Below, in pieces: positions 1-8,125 of a DNA stretch of 8,925 nt (its first letter is position 1; each line of letters starts with the position of its first letter). This DNA is from an uncultured Alistipes sp. (lineage in GTDB: Bacteria; Bacteroidota; Bacteroidia; Bacteroidales; Rikenellaceae): assembly GCA_949840605.1 (NCBI GenBank), contig CATKXN010000117.1:1-8925 (forward strand). The letters are read 5' to 3'. The translations under genes and the position numbers were made by a program. The notes beneath the pieces were generated by a model. That model saw nothing but the letters and a program-made list of their open reading frames with translations, was not told where the DNA came from and made no database searches.

Positions 1-95
<95 letters not shown>

Positions 96-96
96 C

Positions 97-129
97 AAGC
101 CGGACCCTTTATTAGGGTCCGGCTTTTTT
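97..129 (+). terminator. Intrinsic terminator of the rRNA operon
   Basis: A perfect 12-base-pair stem (AAGCCGGACCCT at 97-108 with AGGGTCCGGCTT at 114-125) closes a 5-base loop, TTATT. The stem runs into six T residues (124-129), followed by GTGTTTT. It begins within a few bases of the 5S 3' end, as expected for the end of an rRNA operon. The 3' half is strong only in the plus direction. Confidence 0.95.
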
Positions 130-164
130 GTGTTTTATAGGGTCGTTGATGGGCTTCTTCTAAG

Positions 165-183
165 ACCGGCTTTTTAAGCCGGT
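165..183. other. Short perfect hairpin in the 5S-lipoprotein spacer
   Basis: ACCGGCTT (165-172) and AAGCCGGT (176-183) form a perfect 8-base-pair stem around a TTT loop. It is not followed by a run of T on the plus strand (TTATGG follows), so it is not a standard terminator in that direction. It could be a backup terminator, an RNA-processing element behind the rRNA operon, or chance. No promoter matching the Bacteroidetes consensus could be recognised in the rest of the spacer up to the next start codon. Confidence 0.45.
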
Positions 184-232
184 TTATGGACCGATGAATG
201 CTCCGGCGAGTTGGTAATGGAATTACAAACAA

Positions 233-1288
233 ATGAATTCGATCATGATGCGCAATCTGTTCCTTTTTCTGTTGTTAAGCTGTATCGGCTGCGTCAGCGG
301 GAAATCCTGCGAACTGCGGGTTTTTCAACTCAATATTTGGGGCGACGCCACGGTCGTGCCGGGGGCTTTCGATGCCCTGGCTGACGAAATCGCCCGCCTC
401 GATGCGCATATCGTCGCTTTGTGTGAAGTCAACAACCATCATGGTGTGACTTCCGAACGGCTGGTCGAAGCGCTGAAACAGCGCGGGCAGGCATGGTACG
501 GAGCTTCGGGACGCTGCACCGGGGTGCAGGGAACCGACGTCTGCGTATTGTCGAAATATCCGATCGAAGAGGTTGTAACGGGGATTTCAACCGTTCCGGG
601 CGGTGTCGATATGAAGGTGCGCATCGATGTCGGGGGCCGCAGCATACTGCTCTATCCCGCCCATCTGGACTATACGCATTATGCCTGCTACCTGCCGCGC
701 GGATATGACGGCGTTACGTGGAGGAAGCTGCCGGCTCCGGATGGCGATCCGGAGGCCGTGCTGCGCATGAACCGTGCGTCCACACGCGACGAGGCCGTCG
801 CCGCGTTCCTCGAAGTGGTTTCCCGCGAGCATGCCGACCTGATCCTGCTGGCCGGGGATTTCAACGAGCCTTCGCACCTGGACTGGACCGACGCGACACG
901 CGGAATGAGGGATCACAACGGTTGCGTCGTTCCCTGGGACTGCTCCGTGCGGCTCTATGAAGCCGGATTCCGCGACGTGTACCGGGTGCTTCATCCCGAT
1001 CCGGCGACTCATCCGGGCTTCACCTATCCGTCCGACAATCCGGCGAAGGCGGTCGAAAAACTGACGTGGGCCCCCGATGCCGACGAACGTGACCGCATCG
1101 ATTTCATCTATTACCTGCCGGGCGGAGCTTTCGTGCCGAAGCGGGTCGAGGTCGTGGGGCCGTCGTCGTCGGTCGTGCGGAGCGAACGGGTCCGCGAAAC
1201 GGGCGAAGATACGTTCATCGAACCGCTCGGCGTATGGCCCACGGATCACAAGGGCGTGCTGGCGACTTTCGTACTCGGCCGGGAATAG
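233..1288 (+). CDS. Predicted lipoprotein, endonuclease/exonuclease/phosphatase (EEP) fold
   Basis: A 351-residue protein with the full active-site set of the EEP superfamily (DNase I / APE1 / sphingomyelinase fold): Asn34 in LNIWGD, Glu65 in ALCEV, His144 in PAHLDY, Asp209 and Asn211 in AGDFNEP, Asp290 in RIDFIYY and Asp338-His339 in PTDHKG. These residues bind a divalent metal and hydrolyse phosphodiester or phosphomonoester bonds. The substrate (DNA, lipid head group, inositol phosphate, nucleotide) cannot be told from the sequence. Residues 7-20 are a hydrophobic signal sequence ending in Cys17 and Cys20, either of which could be the lipidated cysteine (LLSC or CIGC); the protein is therefore probably exported and membrane-anchored. 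It has nine cysteines, several in the mature part, which fits periplasmic or surface disulfides. ATG codons at 233, 245 and 248 are possible starts; none has a Shine-Dalgarno sequence, and the choice does not change the mature protein. The gene stands alone between the rRNA terminator and convergent tsaD. Confidence 0.88.
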   Translation: MNSIMMRNLFLFLLLSCIGCVSGKSCELRVFQLNIWGDATVVPGAFDALADEIARLDAHIVALCEVNNHHGVTSERLVEALKQRGQAWYGASGRCTGVQGTDVCVLSKYPIEEVVTGISTVPGGVDMKVRIDVGGRSILLYPAHLDYTHYACYLPRGYDGVTWRKLPAPDGDPEAVLRMNRASTRDEAVAAFLEVVSREHADLILLAGDFNEPSHLDWTDATRGMRDHNGCVVPWDCSVRLYEAGFRDVYRVLHPDPATHPGFTYPSDNPAKAVEKLTWAPDADERDRIDFIYYLPGGAFVPKRVEVVGPSSSVVRSERVRETGEDTFIEPLGVWPTDHKGVLATFVLGRE

Positions 1289-1317
1289 ATCCTTTCCGAG
1301 CCGGATTTTTCGGATGC

Positions 1318-2340
1318 CTAAAGTTCTTCGAGCCGCGCAACGGGTGAGACGTCGAGCGAGGCGAATTCGTCCTGCTTATAGCGGTAATATCCCGCCATGG
1401 CGATCATTGCGGCGTTGTCTGTCGTGAACTTGAATTCCGGGAGAAAGGTTCTCCAGCCCCGGCGGCGGCCCGTTTCGGTGATGCCGTTGCGGAGTCCCGA
1501 GTTGGCCGATACGCCGCCCGCGATGGCTATGTCGCGGATGCCGGTCTCCTTCGAGGCGCGGACGAGCTTGTCCAGCAGGATTTCGACGATGGTGGATTGC
1601 AGCGACGCGCAGAGGTCCGCCTTGTGCTTCTCGATGAAGTCGGGGTCCGCGGCCACGGCGTCGCGCAGCGTGTAGAGAAACGAGGTTTTCAGTCCCGAGA
1701 ACGAGTAATCGTACCCCTCGACGCGGGGGTGCGCGAAACGGAACGCCTTCGGATCGCCCTCTTTGGCCAGGCGGTCGATTACCGGGCCGCCCGGGTAGGG
1801 CAGTCCCATCACTTTGGCGCATTTGTCGAAAGCCTCGCCCGCGGCGTCGTCGATCGTCGTGCCGATGATCTCCATTTCCAGCGGGGAGTCCACGCGTACG
1901 ATCTGCGTGTGTCCGCCGCTGACCAGCAGGCAGAGGAACGGGAAGCCGGGATGGGGAAGGGCGCGGTCCGGCAGGTCGATGAAGTGCGAGAGGATGTGGC
2001 CCTGGAGGTGGTTGACCTCGACCATCGGGATGTTGCGGGCGATCGACAGGCCCTTGGTGAACGACACGCCTACGAGGAGCGATCCGACCAGCCCGGGACC
2101 GCGCGTAAAGGCGATGGCGTCGAGCTGCGAGGCGTCGATCCCGGCCTCCCTGAGCGCCGTGTCCACGACGGGGATGATGTTCTGCTGATGGGCCCGCGAG
2201 GCCAGTTCGGGGATCACGCCGCCGTATTTGACATGCACGGCCTGCGAGGCGATGACGTTCGACAGCAAGACGTTGCCGCGCAACACCGCCGCAGAGGTGT
2301 CGTCGCACGAGGATTCGATGCCGAGAATTGTAATATCCAT
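1318..2340 (-). CDS. tsaD: tRNA N6-adenosine threonylcarbamoyltransferase TsaD
   Basis: A 340-residue member of the Kae1/Qri7/TsaD family, close to the usual bacterial length. It transfers the threonylcarbamoyl group from threonylcarbamoyl-AMP to N6 of adenosine 37 in tRNAs reading ANN codons, in the cytoplasm, with TsaB and TsaE as usual partners (not in this window). Visible landmarks are the N-terminal ASKHA nucleotide-fold strand GIESSCDDTS (7-16), ELASRAH (45-51), the metal-binding HLQGH (His111 and His115), SGGHTQ (141-146), the DDAAGEAFDK segment (164-173), PGGP (183-186), the FSGLKTS loop (214-220), GGVSAN (275-280) and TDNAAM (307-312), whose Asp308 is the expected third metal ligand. 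The ATG at 2340 gives exactly the family N-terminus. The gene is divergent from the TamB-like gene (61 bases between starts) and convergent with the lipoprotein gene (29 bases between stops). No convincing Bacteroidetes promoter was found on its own strand; the AT-rich TTATAATT just upstream is only a weak candidate. It is essential or near-essential in most bacteria. Confidence 0.97.
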   Translation of the reverse strand: MDITILGIESSCDDTSAAVLRGNVLLSNVIASQAVHVKYGGVIPELASRAHQQNIIPVVDTALREAGIDASQLDAIAFTRGPGLVGSLLVGVSFTKGLSIARNIPMVEVNHLQGHILSHFIDLPDRALPHPGFPFLCLLVSGGHTQIVRVDSPLEMEIIGTTIDDAAGEAFDKCAKVMGLPYPGGPVIDRLAKEGDPKAFRFAHPRVEGYDYSFSGLKTSFLYTLRDAVAADPDFIEKHKADLCASLQSTIVEILLDKLVRASKETGIRDIAIAGGVSANSGLRNGITETGRRRGWRTFLPEFKFTTDNAAMIAMAGYYRYKQDEFASLDVSPVARLEEL

Positions 2341-2352
2341 CGGGAATTATAA

Positions 2353-2381
2353 TTGTTTTTTAACTATTTTCGCTAACTTTG
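2353..2381 (+). promoter_or_regulatory. Bacteroidetes-type promoter for the TamB-ExbBD-TonB cluster
   Basis: TAACTTTG at 2374-2381 matches the Bacteroidetes -7 element TAnnTTTG exactly. A TTG at 2353-2355 lies 18 bases upstream, within the usual spacing for the -33 element. Transcription would be expected to start around 2385-2388, leaving a leader of only about 15 bases before the ATG at 2402. The 61-base divergent spacer is strongly AT-rich compared with the flanking genes. The element is recognised by consensus only. Confidence 0.75.
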
Positions 2382-2401
2382 CGAGTTACAACGATGTCCT
2401 G

Positions 2402-5400
2402 ATGCGCAAAGGTATAAAAATATTGGGAAAGGTGTTCTCGGCGGCTGTTTTGTTGCTGATAATTCTTCCCTTAATGCTTTCGCTGCTGTTGGATATTCCC
2501 GCCGTGCAGAATTTCGTGGTGCACCGGGCCGCCGAGATGGTTTCGCGCAAACTGGAAACCACCGTGTCGATCGACCGCGTGGACATCGGCATCTTTTCGA
2601 AGATCAAGGTCAAGGGCTTCTACGTCGCCGATTACGGGCGCGATACGCTGCTCTACGTCGGGAAGCTCGACGCCTACGTCACGGGTTTCGGCCTCTTCGG
2701 CGGGGGACTTGCGTTCAGCCGCGGCGAGATCGCCGACGCCAAACTCTACCTGCGGCAGATGCCCGATGGGGAGATGAACGTCAAGCAGATCGTCAGCCGG
2801 TTGTCCGATCCCGACAAACCCAAGAAGGGCAATTTCAAACTTTCGATCAAAAAGGCTTCGATCGAGAACATGGATCTCTGCCTCGAACGGATCGACAGCC
2901 TCGCGCGCGACCGCGACTACGGCATCGACTTCTCGCACATGCACCTCTACGGCCTGACGGCCCGGGTGGACGACTTCACCATCGACGGGTCAGCCATCTA
3001 TACCTCCATCGCGGCTCTCTCGGCCCGCGAGCGCAGCGGTTTCGTGCTGGACCACCTTGCGGGGCGTTTCTACATGACGCAGGGGTGCCTGGGGTTCGAG
3101 GATGCCGAGATCGTCACCGCCCGTTCGAACATCCGGATTCCCTACATCTCGCTGGTGGGCAACTCGTGGGCCGAATACAAGGATTTCATCGGACAGGTGC
3201 GCATCGAGGCCGCACTGCGCAACACGTCGGTCTCGACCGACGACATCGCGTGGTTCGCTCCCAGGCTGCGCGACTGGCACCTGGATTTCAGCGATATCGA
3301 CGTCGAGGCCGAGGGCGTGGTGGCCGACTTTACGGCCAAGATCCGAAGCATGCACGTCGGCGACGGCACGACGCTCGCGGCAGACGCTGCGGTGAAGGGA
3401 CTGCCGGACATCCGCGACACGTGGTTCGATCTCTCGGTGCCCCGGCTGCGCACCTCGGCCGAGGCGATGGACGGGCTGGCCTTCAGCATCGCCGGGCGCA
3501 AGTTTTCGGACAAATTGGTCGGGATACTCGGCAACTCGGGGAGCATCGACCTCAATGCCCGCTTCAAGGGGAAACTCTCGTCGTTCGACATGCAGCTGGG
3601 GGCCGCGACCGAGGTGGGCGACGTGGCCTGCAACCTGCGGATGTCGCCGATGAAAAAGGGGCTGAGCAGCGTGCGGGGCGACGTCGAGACGCGCAACCTG
3701 CGGCTGGGCGAGCTGCTGGACCGCCGCGACCTGCTGGGCAACGCCACGCTCACGGCCTATGTCGACGGCGTGATCGGCAAGGGCGTAGCCGACGCCAACG
3801 TCGTGGGCAACGTCACCCGGCTGGGCTTCAACGGCTATGTCTACGACTCGCTGCGGCTCGACGGCCGCCTGCGCAACCGGGAGTTCGACGGCCTGATCAC
3901 GGCCCGCGACCCCAACCTCGATTTCGATTTTTTCGGACTGGTGGATTTCAACGATTCGGTGCCGCGCTATGACTTCACGATGGACCTGCGGCACGCCGAT
4001 CTGGCGCGTCTGCACATCAACCGCCGCGACTCGGTGTCGCAGCTGTCGGCGCACATCGCGGCCAACGCCGGGGGGCGTTCGCTGGACGACCTGAACGGTC
4101 GTATCCAGGTGACCGACGCCCGTTACCGTTACAACGACAAGGAGATCGAGGCGACGAACATGACCGTCACGGGCGAGAACTCCGCGCAGAGCAAGTTCGT
4201 CGAGCTGCGCTCGGACTTCGCCGATGCCACGTTCCGTTCCAAGACGAGCTATCGCACGGTGTTCGAATACCTGCGCCGGAGCGCGTGGAAATACCTCCCG
4301 ATGCTGCGCGAAGCCCCGCCCGAGACGGGACCTTCGGAGCGCAAGGCCGCCGTGGCGAACGATTTTTCGCTGCTTTCGGTCAACATCCGCAATTTCAATC
4401 CCGTGGCCGACGCCGTTTCGGCGGGCCTGCAGGTGGCCGACGGGTCGTCGCTCCAGCTGCTGTTCAATCCGGCCAGCGACCAGCTGTCGCTCAAAGCCTC
4501 GTCGGAGTACGTCGAGCGCCGGCGGATGCTGGCCACGCGCCTCTCGGTCAACGCCTCGAACCGCGGCGACTCGCTGGCGGTCTATGCCTCGGCCGAGGAT
4601 CTCTACGCCGGGGTGCTGCACCTGCCGCGCCTCTCGCTGACGGGCGGCGCCCGGCAGGGCCGCGTACAGCTCTCCGCGGGCTTCGACGACACGACGCGCC
4701 GGGTCTCGGGCCTCGTGGGATTCCGGACTTCGGTGGCCGACGAACACGGAGCAAACGGACGGGTGGTGGACCTGCGCATACTTCCGTCGCACATCACCCG
4801 CGGCGACAAGACGTGGCAGATCTATGCCCGCAAGATACTGATCGATACGGCGCGGATCGTCATCGACCGGTTTTTCGTGATGAACCGCGAGCAGGAGCTG
4901 CTGCTCGACGGCGTCGCCTCGCGCAGCCGCGCCGATTCGGTGACCCTTTCGCTGCGCAATTTCGACCTGGCCCCCTTCACGCAGGTCGCCGAACGCATGG
5001 GCTACGTCATCGAGGGGCGCACGAACGGCTCGGCGAAGATGAAGTCGGTGCTGCGGGGCGGCGAGATTTCGGCCGACATCCTTTTCGACAGCGTCGAGGT
5101 CAACCATATTCCTGCGCCGCCGATGCGCCTGGCGTCGCGCTGGGATTTCGCCCGCAACCGGGCGGGCGTCACGGTGGTCGACCGCGTCAAGCGCGATACG
5201 CTCGTGCGGGGATTCTATGCTCCGGACCGGATGCGCTACTACGCCCGGCTGGACGTCGACAGCCTCGACATGGGGCTGCTCGACCCGATCCTGACGGGGG
5301 TGATCTCCTCGACCGAGGGCGTCGCTTCGGCCGACCTCGTCCTGCAGGGACAGCGCCGCGACGCCGAACTCGCCGGCGAGATCCGCGTCTCGGGGCTCAG

Positions 5401-6997
5401 GACCAAGGTCGATTTCACGCAGGTCACCTACTCGATGCCCGATGCGGTGCTCTCGGTGAAGAACAACCGTTTCAGGGCTTCGAACGTCGCGGTGTTCGAC
5501 CCCCAGGGCCACCGCGGACGCTTCGATTTCGACATGAGCCTCCAACACCTGTCGAACATCTCCTACGACGTGCGGGTGGCTCCGCAGCAGATGCTGGTGC
5601 TCGACACCGACGCCGCCGACAACGACGTTTTCTACGGAAAGGTCTACGCCTCGGGTTCGGCCCGCATATCGGGCGACAAGGGGGCGGTCCGGATGGACAT
5701 CACGGCCGCCACCGACGGCAATTCGTCGTTCGTGCTCCCGCTGTCGAGCAAGTCGAACATCTCGAACGCCGATTTCGTGGTTTTCGTGCAGCCCGAGAAG
5801 GCCGATACGCTCGACAACGTGGCGCGCAAGAAACTGCTCTTCGAACGCAAGCACCGCCAGCGTCCGGATGCCGCGAACCAGATGAACATCACCCTGGCGC
5901 TCGACGTGCGGCCCGATGCCGAGGTCGAGATCGACGTCGAGGGCAACACGGTGAAGGGGCGCGGCGAGGGGACCCTGAACCTCGAGATCAATCCCCGGGC
6001 CAATATTTTCGAGATTTACGGCGACTACACCATCTCCGAAGGCAGCTTCATGCTCTCGCTGCAGCAGATCATCAACAAACGCTTCACCATCGAGAGCGGT
6101 TCGTCGATCCAGTGGACCGGGTCGCCGATGAACGCCCTGCTGGACATCGACGCCGTCTACAAGCTCAAGGCCTCGCTGCAGCCGCTGCTGCAGGGCACCT
6201 CGGAAAACCTCGGCGGCGACCGTTCGGTGCCCGTGGAGTGTATCATCCACCTCGGTGACCGGCTGTCGAATCCCTCGATCAATTTCGACGTGCGGGTGCC
6301 CGGTTCCGATCCCGAGACCCAGACGCTGGTCGCCAACGCCCTCTCGACCCCCGAGACGGTCGATACGCAGTTTCTTTACCTGCTGCTTTTCAACAGCTTC
6401 ATGTCCGAAAACTCGTCGCAGGCCAACGCCAACATCGGCAGTTCGGTGTCGGCGGCCACGGGACTGGAGTTCGTGTCGAACATGGTGAGCAACTGGCTCT
6501 CGTCGTCGGACTACAACGTGGTGATCCGCTACCGGCCCAAGTCGGAGCTGACGAGCGACGAGGTGGATTTCGGATTGTCGAAGAGCCTCATCAACAACCG
6601 CCTGTTCGTCGAGGTCGAGGGCAACTACCTGATCGACAACAAACAGGCGACGGTGAACAACAACTCGATGTCCAATTTCATGGGCGAGGCCTACATTACC
6701 TACCTGATCGACCGCGCCGGGACGCTCAAACTGAAGGCTTTCACGCAGACGATCGACCGGTTCGACGAGAACCAGGGTCTGCAGGAGACCGGCATCGGCG
6801 TCTACTTCAAGGAGGATTTCGACAACCTGCGGGACCTGCGCAACCGTATCCGGGAGCGTTTCACCAACAAGAAGCGCAAGGCCCGGCGCATGGCGCGCCG
6901 CACGGCCCGGGCGGCTGGAAAGTCGGCCGGGGAGGCGGAAAAAGAACGGCCGCTGGAGGCGGCGGCGACAACGCTCGAAAGCGGGATTAAGGAATAG
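2402..6997 (+). CDS. tamB: TamB-like translocation/assembly module protein (AsmA-like superfamily)
   Basis: A 1,531-residue protein. Residues 1-10 are basic and 11-30 form one hydrophobic anchor (VFSAAVLLLIILPLMLSLLL), so the body should lie in the periplasm. About 1,100 residues of repetitive beta-strand-rich sequence follow, as in the long beta-groove of TamB/AsmA-like proteins. The TamB C-terminal domain (DUF490) occupies roughly 1175-1477, with recognisable segments such as VEGNTVKGRGEG, EIYGDYTISEGSF, INFDVRVPGSDPETQ and QFLYLLLFNSF. A basic tail follows (NKKRKARRMARR from 1489), then an Ala/Glu-rich end. The family is linked to outer-membrane protein assembly and to carrying phospholipid between the membranes. 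The frame is open from an ATG at 2228, but that start lies inside tsaD. ATG 2402 is preferred because it follows the promoter, avoids overlap and begins directly with the signal-anchor. It is the first gene of a probable four-gene unit. No tamA/tamL-type outer-membrane partner is in the window. Confidence 0.92.
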   Translation: MRKGIKILGKVFSAAVLLLIILPLMLSLLLDIPAVQNFVVHRAAEMVSRKLETTVSIDRVDIGIFSKIKVKGFYVADYGRDTLLYVGKLDAYVTGFGLFGGGLAFSRGEIADAKLYLRQMPDGEMNVKQIVSRLSDPDKPKKGNFKLSIKKASIENMDLCLERIDSLARDRDYGIDFSHMHLYGLTARVDDFTIDGSAIYTSIAALSARERSGFVLDHLAGRFYMTQGCLGFEDAEIVTARSNIRIPYISLVGNSWAEYKDFIGQVRIEAALRNTSVSTDDIAWFAPRLRDWHLDFSDIDVEAEGVVADFTAKIRSMHVGDGTTLAADAAVKGLPDIRDTWFDLSVPRLRTSAEAMDGLAFSIAGRKFSDKLVGILGNSGSIDLNARFKGKLSSFDMQLGAATEVGDVACNLRMSPMKKGLSSVRGDVETRNLRLGELLDRRDLLGNATLTAYVDGVIGKGVADANVVGNVTRLGFNGYVYDSLRLDGRLRNREFDGLITARDPNLDFDFFGLVDFNDSVPRYDFTMDLRHADLARLHINRRDSVSQLSAHIAANAGGRSLDDLNGRIQVTDARYRYNDKEIEATNMTVTGENSAQSKFVELRSDFADATFRSKTSYRTVFEYLRRSAWKYLPMLREAPPETGPSERKAAVANDFSLLSVNIRNFNPVADAVSAGLQVADGSSLQLLFNPASDQLSLKASSEYVERRRMLATRLSVNASNRGDSLAVYASAEDLYAGVLHLPRLSLTGGARQGRVQLSAGFDDTTRRVSGLVGFRTSVADEHGANGRVVDLRILPSHITRGDKTWQIYARKILIDTARIVIDRFFVMNREQELLLDGVASRSRADSVTLSLRNFDLAPFTQVAERMGYVIEGRTNGSAKMKSVLRGGEISADILFDSVEVNHIPAPPMRLASRWDFARNRAGVTVVDRVKRDTLVRGFYAPDRMRYYARLDVDSLDMGLLDPILTGVISSTEGVASADLVLQGQRRDAELAGEIRVSGLRTKVDFTQVTYSMPDAVLSVKNNRFRASNVAVFDPQGHRGRFDFDMSLQHLSNISYDVRVAPQQMLVLDTDAADNDVFYGKVYASGSARISGDKGAVRMDITAATDGNSSFVLPLSSKSNISNADFVVFVQPEKADTLDNVARKKLLFERKHRQRPDAANQMNITLALDVRPDAEVEIDVEGNTVKGRGEGTLNLEINPRANIFEIYGDYTISEGSFMLSLQQIINKRFTIESGSSIQWTGSPMNALLDIDAVYKLKASLQPLLQGTSENLGGDRSVPVECIIHLGDRLSNPSINFDVRVPGSDPETQTLVANALSTPETVDTQFLYLLLFNSFMSENSSQANANIGSSVSAATGLEFVSNMVSNWLSSSDYNVVIRYRPKSELTSDEVDFGLSKSLINNRLFVEVEGNYLIDNKQATVNNNSMSNFMGEAYITYLIDRAGTLKLKAFTQTIDRFDENQGLQETGIGVYFKEDFDNLRDLRNRIRERFTNKKRKARRMARRTARAAGKSAGEAEKERPLEAAATTLESGIKE

Positions 6998-7030
6998 AAT
7001 ACTTGTAAACTTTAATATTTGTAAAACACT
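6998..7030 (+). promoter_or_regulatory. AT-rich spacer before exbB, possible internal promoter or translation-start enhancer
   Basis: These 33 bases are strongly AT-rich between two GC-rich genes. They contain AATATTTG (7014-7021), one mismatch from the TAnnTTTG -7 element, but no well-spaced -33 TTG was found. TTGTAAA occurs twice, at 7003-7009 and 7019-7025, 16 bases apart. There is no stem-loop terminator here, so read-through from tamB is likely. The unstructured A/T-rich stretch next to the ATG may also be the usual Bacteroidetes translation-start signal, which replaces a Shine-Dalgarno sequence. Confidence 0.35.
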
Positions 7031-7705
7031 ATGATGACATTTTTGCAGGCCGCCGAGACGGTGGCCGTTAGTGAGGAGACCCGCATGGGCTTGTGGACCC
7101 TGTTTACCAAAGGCGGCTGGCTGATGTGGCCCCTGCTGGTGCTGGGCGGCGTGACGATCTTTATCTTCGTGGAGCGTTTCATGGCCATACGCAAGGCTTC
7201 GGTGCTGGACATGAACTTCATGAACCGCATCCGCGACTACATCTCCGACGGCAAGATCTCGACGGCCGTGAACCTCTGCAAGAAGACCGACACGCCGATC
7301 GCCCGGATGATCGAAAAGGGCATCGAGCGCATCGGACGCCCGATGAGCGACGTGCAGACCGCCATCGAGAACGTCGCCAACCTCGAAGTCTCGAAGCTCG
7401 AAAACGGCCTGCCGTTCCTGGCCACGATAGCCGGCGGCGCCCCGATGATCGGTTTCCTCGGCACGGTGCTCGGCATGGTGCAGACCTTTATGGACATGTC
7501 CGCTGCGGGCGGCACGGTCGATCTGGGGCTGTTGTCGAGCGGTATGTACGTGGCGATGGTGACCACGGTGATGGGTCTGATCGTCGGCATTCCGGCCTAT
7601 TTCGGCTACAACTACCTCGTGGCGCGCATCGAAAAGCTGGTGTTCCAGATGGAGGCCAACTCGATCGCATTTATGGACATCCTGAATCAACCCGTTCAAA
7701 AATAG
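7031..7705 (+). CDS. exbB: ExbB/TolQ/MotA-family proton channel subunit
   Basis: A 224-residue inner-membrane protein with the three-helix ExbB/TolQ layout: helix 1 at about 30-50 (WLMWPLLVLGGVTIFIFVERF), a large cytoplasmic loop (about 51-126), helix 2 at about 127-150 containing the family motif GFLGTVLGM (141-149), and helix 3 at about 163-190 containing MVTTVMGLIVGIPAY, whose Thr178-Thr179 correspond to the pore-lining threonine region. ExbB pentamers surround an ExbD dimer and use the proton motive force to drive a TonB or TolA transducer. The loop motif ARMIEKGIERIGRP (91-104) is of the kind seen in Bacteroidales ExbB proteins. Starts at 7031 or 7034 (ATGATG) are equivalent; an ATG at 7085 would remove an 18-residue leader but keep all helices. 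ExbB and TolQ cannot be separated on sequence alone. exbD follows after 6 bases. Confidence 0.93.
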   Translation: MMTFLQAAETVAVSEETRMGLWTLFTKGGWLMWPLLVLGGVTIFIFVERFMAIRKASVLDMNFMNRIRDYISDGKISTAVNLCKKTDTPIARMIEKGIERIGRPMSDVQTAIENVANLEVSKLENGLPFLATIAGGAPMIGFLGTVLGMVQTFMDMSAAGGTVDLGLLSSGMYVAMVTTVMGLIVGIPAYFGYNYLVARIEKLVFQMEANSIAFMDILNQPVQK

Positions 7706-7711
7706 CGAATC

Positions 7712-8116
7712 ATGGCAATCAAACACGGTTCGAAAGTCGATAAATCGTTCTCGGCCTCGTCGATGACCGACCTGATGTTCCTGCTGCTGCTGTTCCTGCT
7801 GATCGCCACGACGCTGATCAATCCCAACGCCCTGAAACTGATGCTTCCGAAGAGTTCGAACCAGTTGAAGGACAAGGCGATGACCACGGTGTCGATCCAG
7901 CAGAGCGGGACGTCGTACAACTACTATGTCGAGCTGCAGAAGGTGCAGGGCATCGAGGGTGTGGAGCGGGCGCTGAAAGCGCGTCTCGACGGACAGAAGG
8001 ACGCTACGGTGTCGCTCCACTGCGACAAGACGGTGGCCGTCGACGAAGTGGTCAAGGTCATGAACATCGCCAAGGACAACAATTACAAATTGATACTGGC
8101 GACCACTCCGCGGTAA
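7712..8116 (+). CDS. exbD: ExbD/TolR-family motor subunit
   Basis: A 134-residue protein with a short basic cytoplasmic end, a single transmembrane helix at about 18-37 (beginning MTDLMFLLLL) and a periplasmic domain. Asp20 at the start of the helix is the proton-carrying aspartate conserved in ExbD/TolR. The end of the protein (AVDEVVKVMNIAKDNNYKLI, 109-128) is the usual ExbD periplasmic fold, with a final helix and strand. Together with ExbB it makes the proton-driven motor. It lies 6 bases after exbB and 9 before the tonB-like gene, so the three are almost certainly translated from one message. There is no Shine-Dalgarno sequence at the start, as for its neighbours. It could equally be called TolR. 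Confidence 0.94.
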   Translation: MAIKHGSKVDKSFSASSMTDLMFLLLLFLLIATTLINPNALKLMLPKSSNQLKDKAMTTVSIQQSGTSYNYYVELQKVQGIEGVERALKARLDGQKDATVSLHCDKTVAVDEVVKVMNIAKDNNYKLILATTPR

Positions 8117-8125
8117 TTTACGCTT

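Noticed and set aside
587..1249. 220-codon minus-strand open frame inside the EEP lipoprotein gene
   Set aside because: It lies wholly antisense to a gene with all catalytic residues in place, and its translation has no recognisable motif.
1295..1314. Possible terminator between the convergent lipoprotein gene and tsaD
   Set aside because: TCCGA (1295-1299) and TCGGA (1310-1314) give only a 5-pair stem with a 10-base loop. The T-run lies in the loop and not after the stem, so the structure is too weak to call.
1376..2352. Long open frames on both strands overlapping tsaD (minus 1376-2308, plus 1597-2352)
   Set aside because: TsaD motifs are intact from end to end in the 1318-2340 minus frame. 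The others are Arg-rich shadows without family features.
2228..2401. Upstream ATG at 2228 as the tamB start
   Set aside because: It would place 58 non-conserved residues before the signal-anchor, overlap tsaD by 113 bases, and lie upstream of the promoter whose transcript could not include it.
4285..6258. 657-codon plus-strand open frame inside tamB
   Set aside because: It is frame-shifted relative to tamB, with Arg/Gly/Pro-heavy translation typical of an off-frame reading of GC-rich DNA, and no start signal. The tamB frame reads straight through with recognisable C-terminal motifs.
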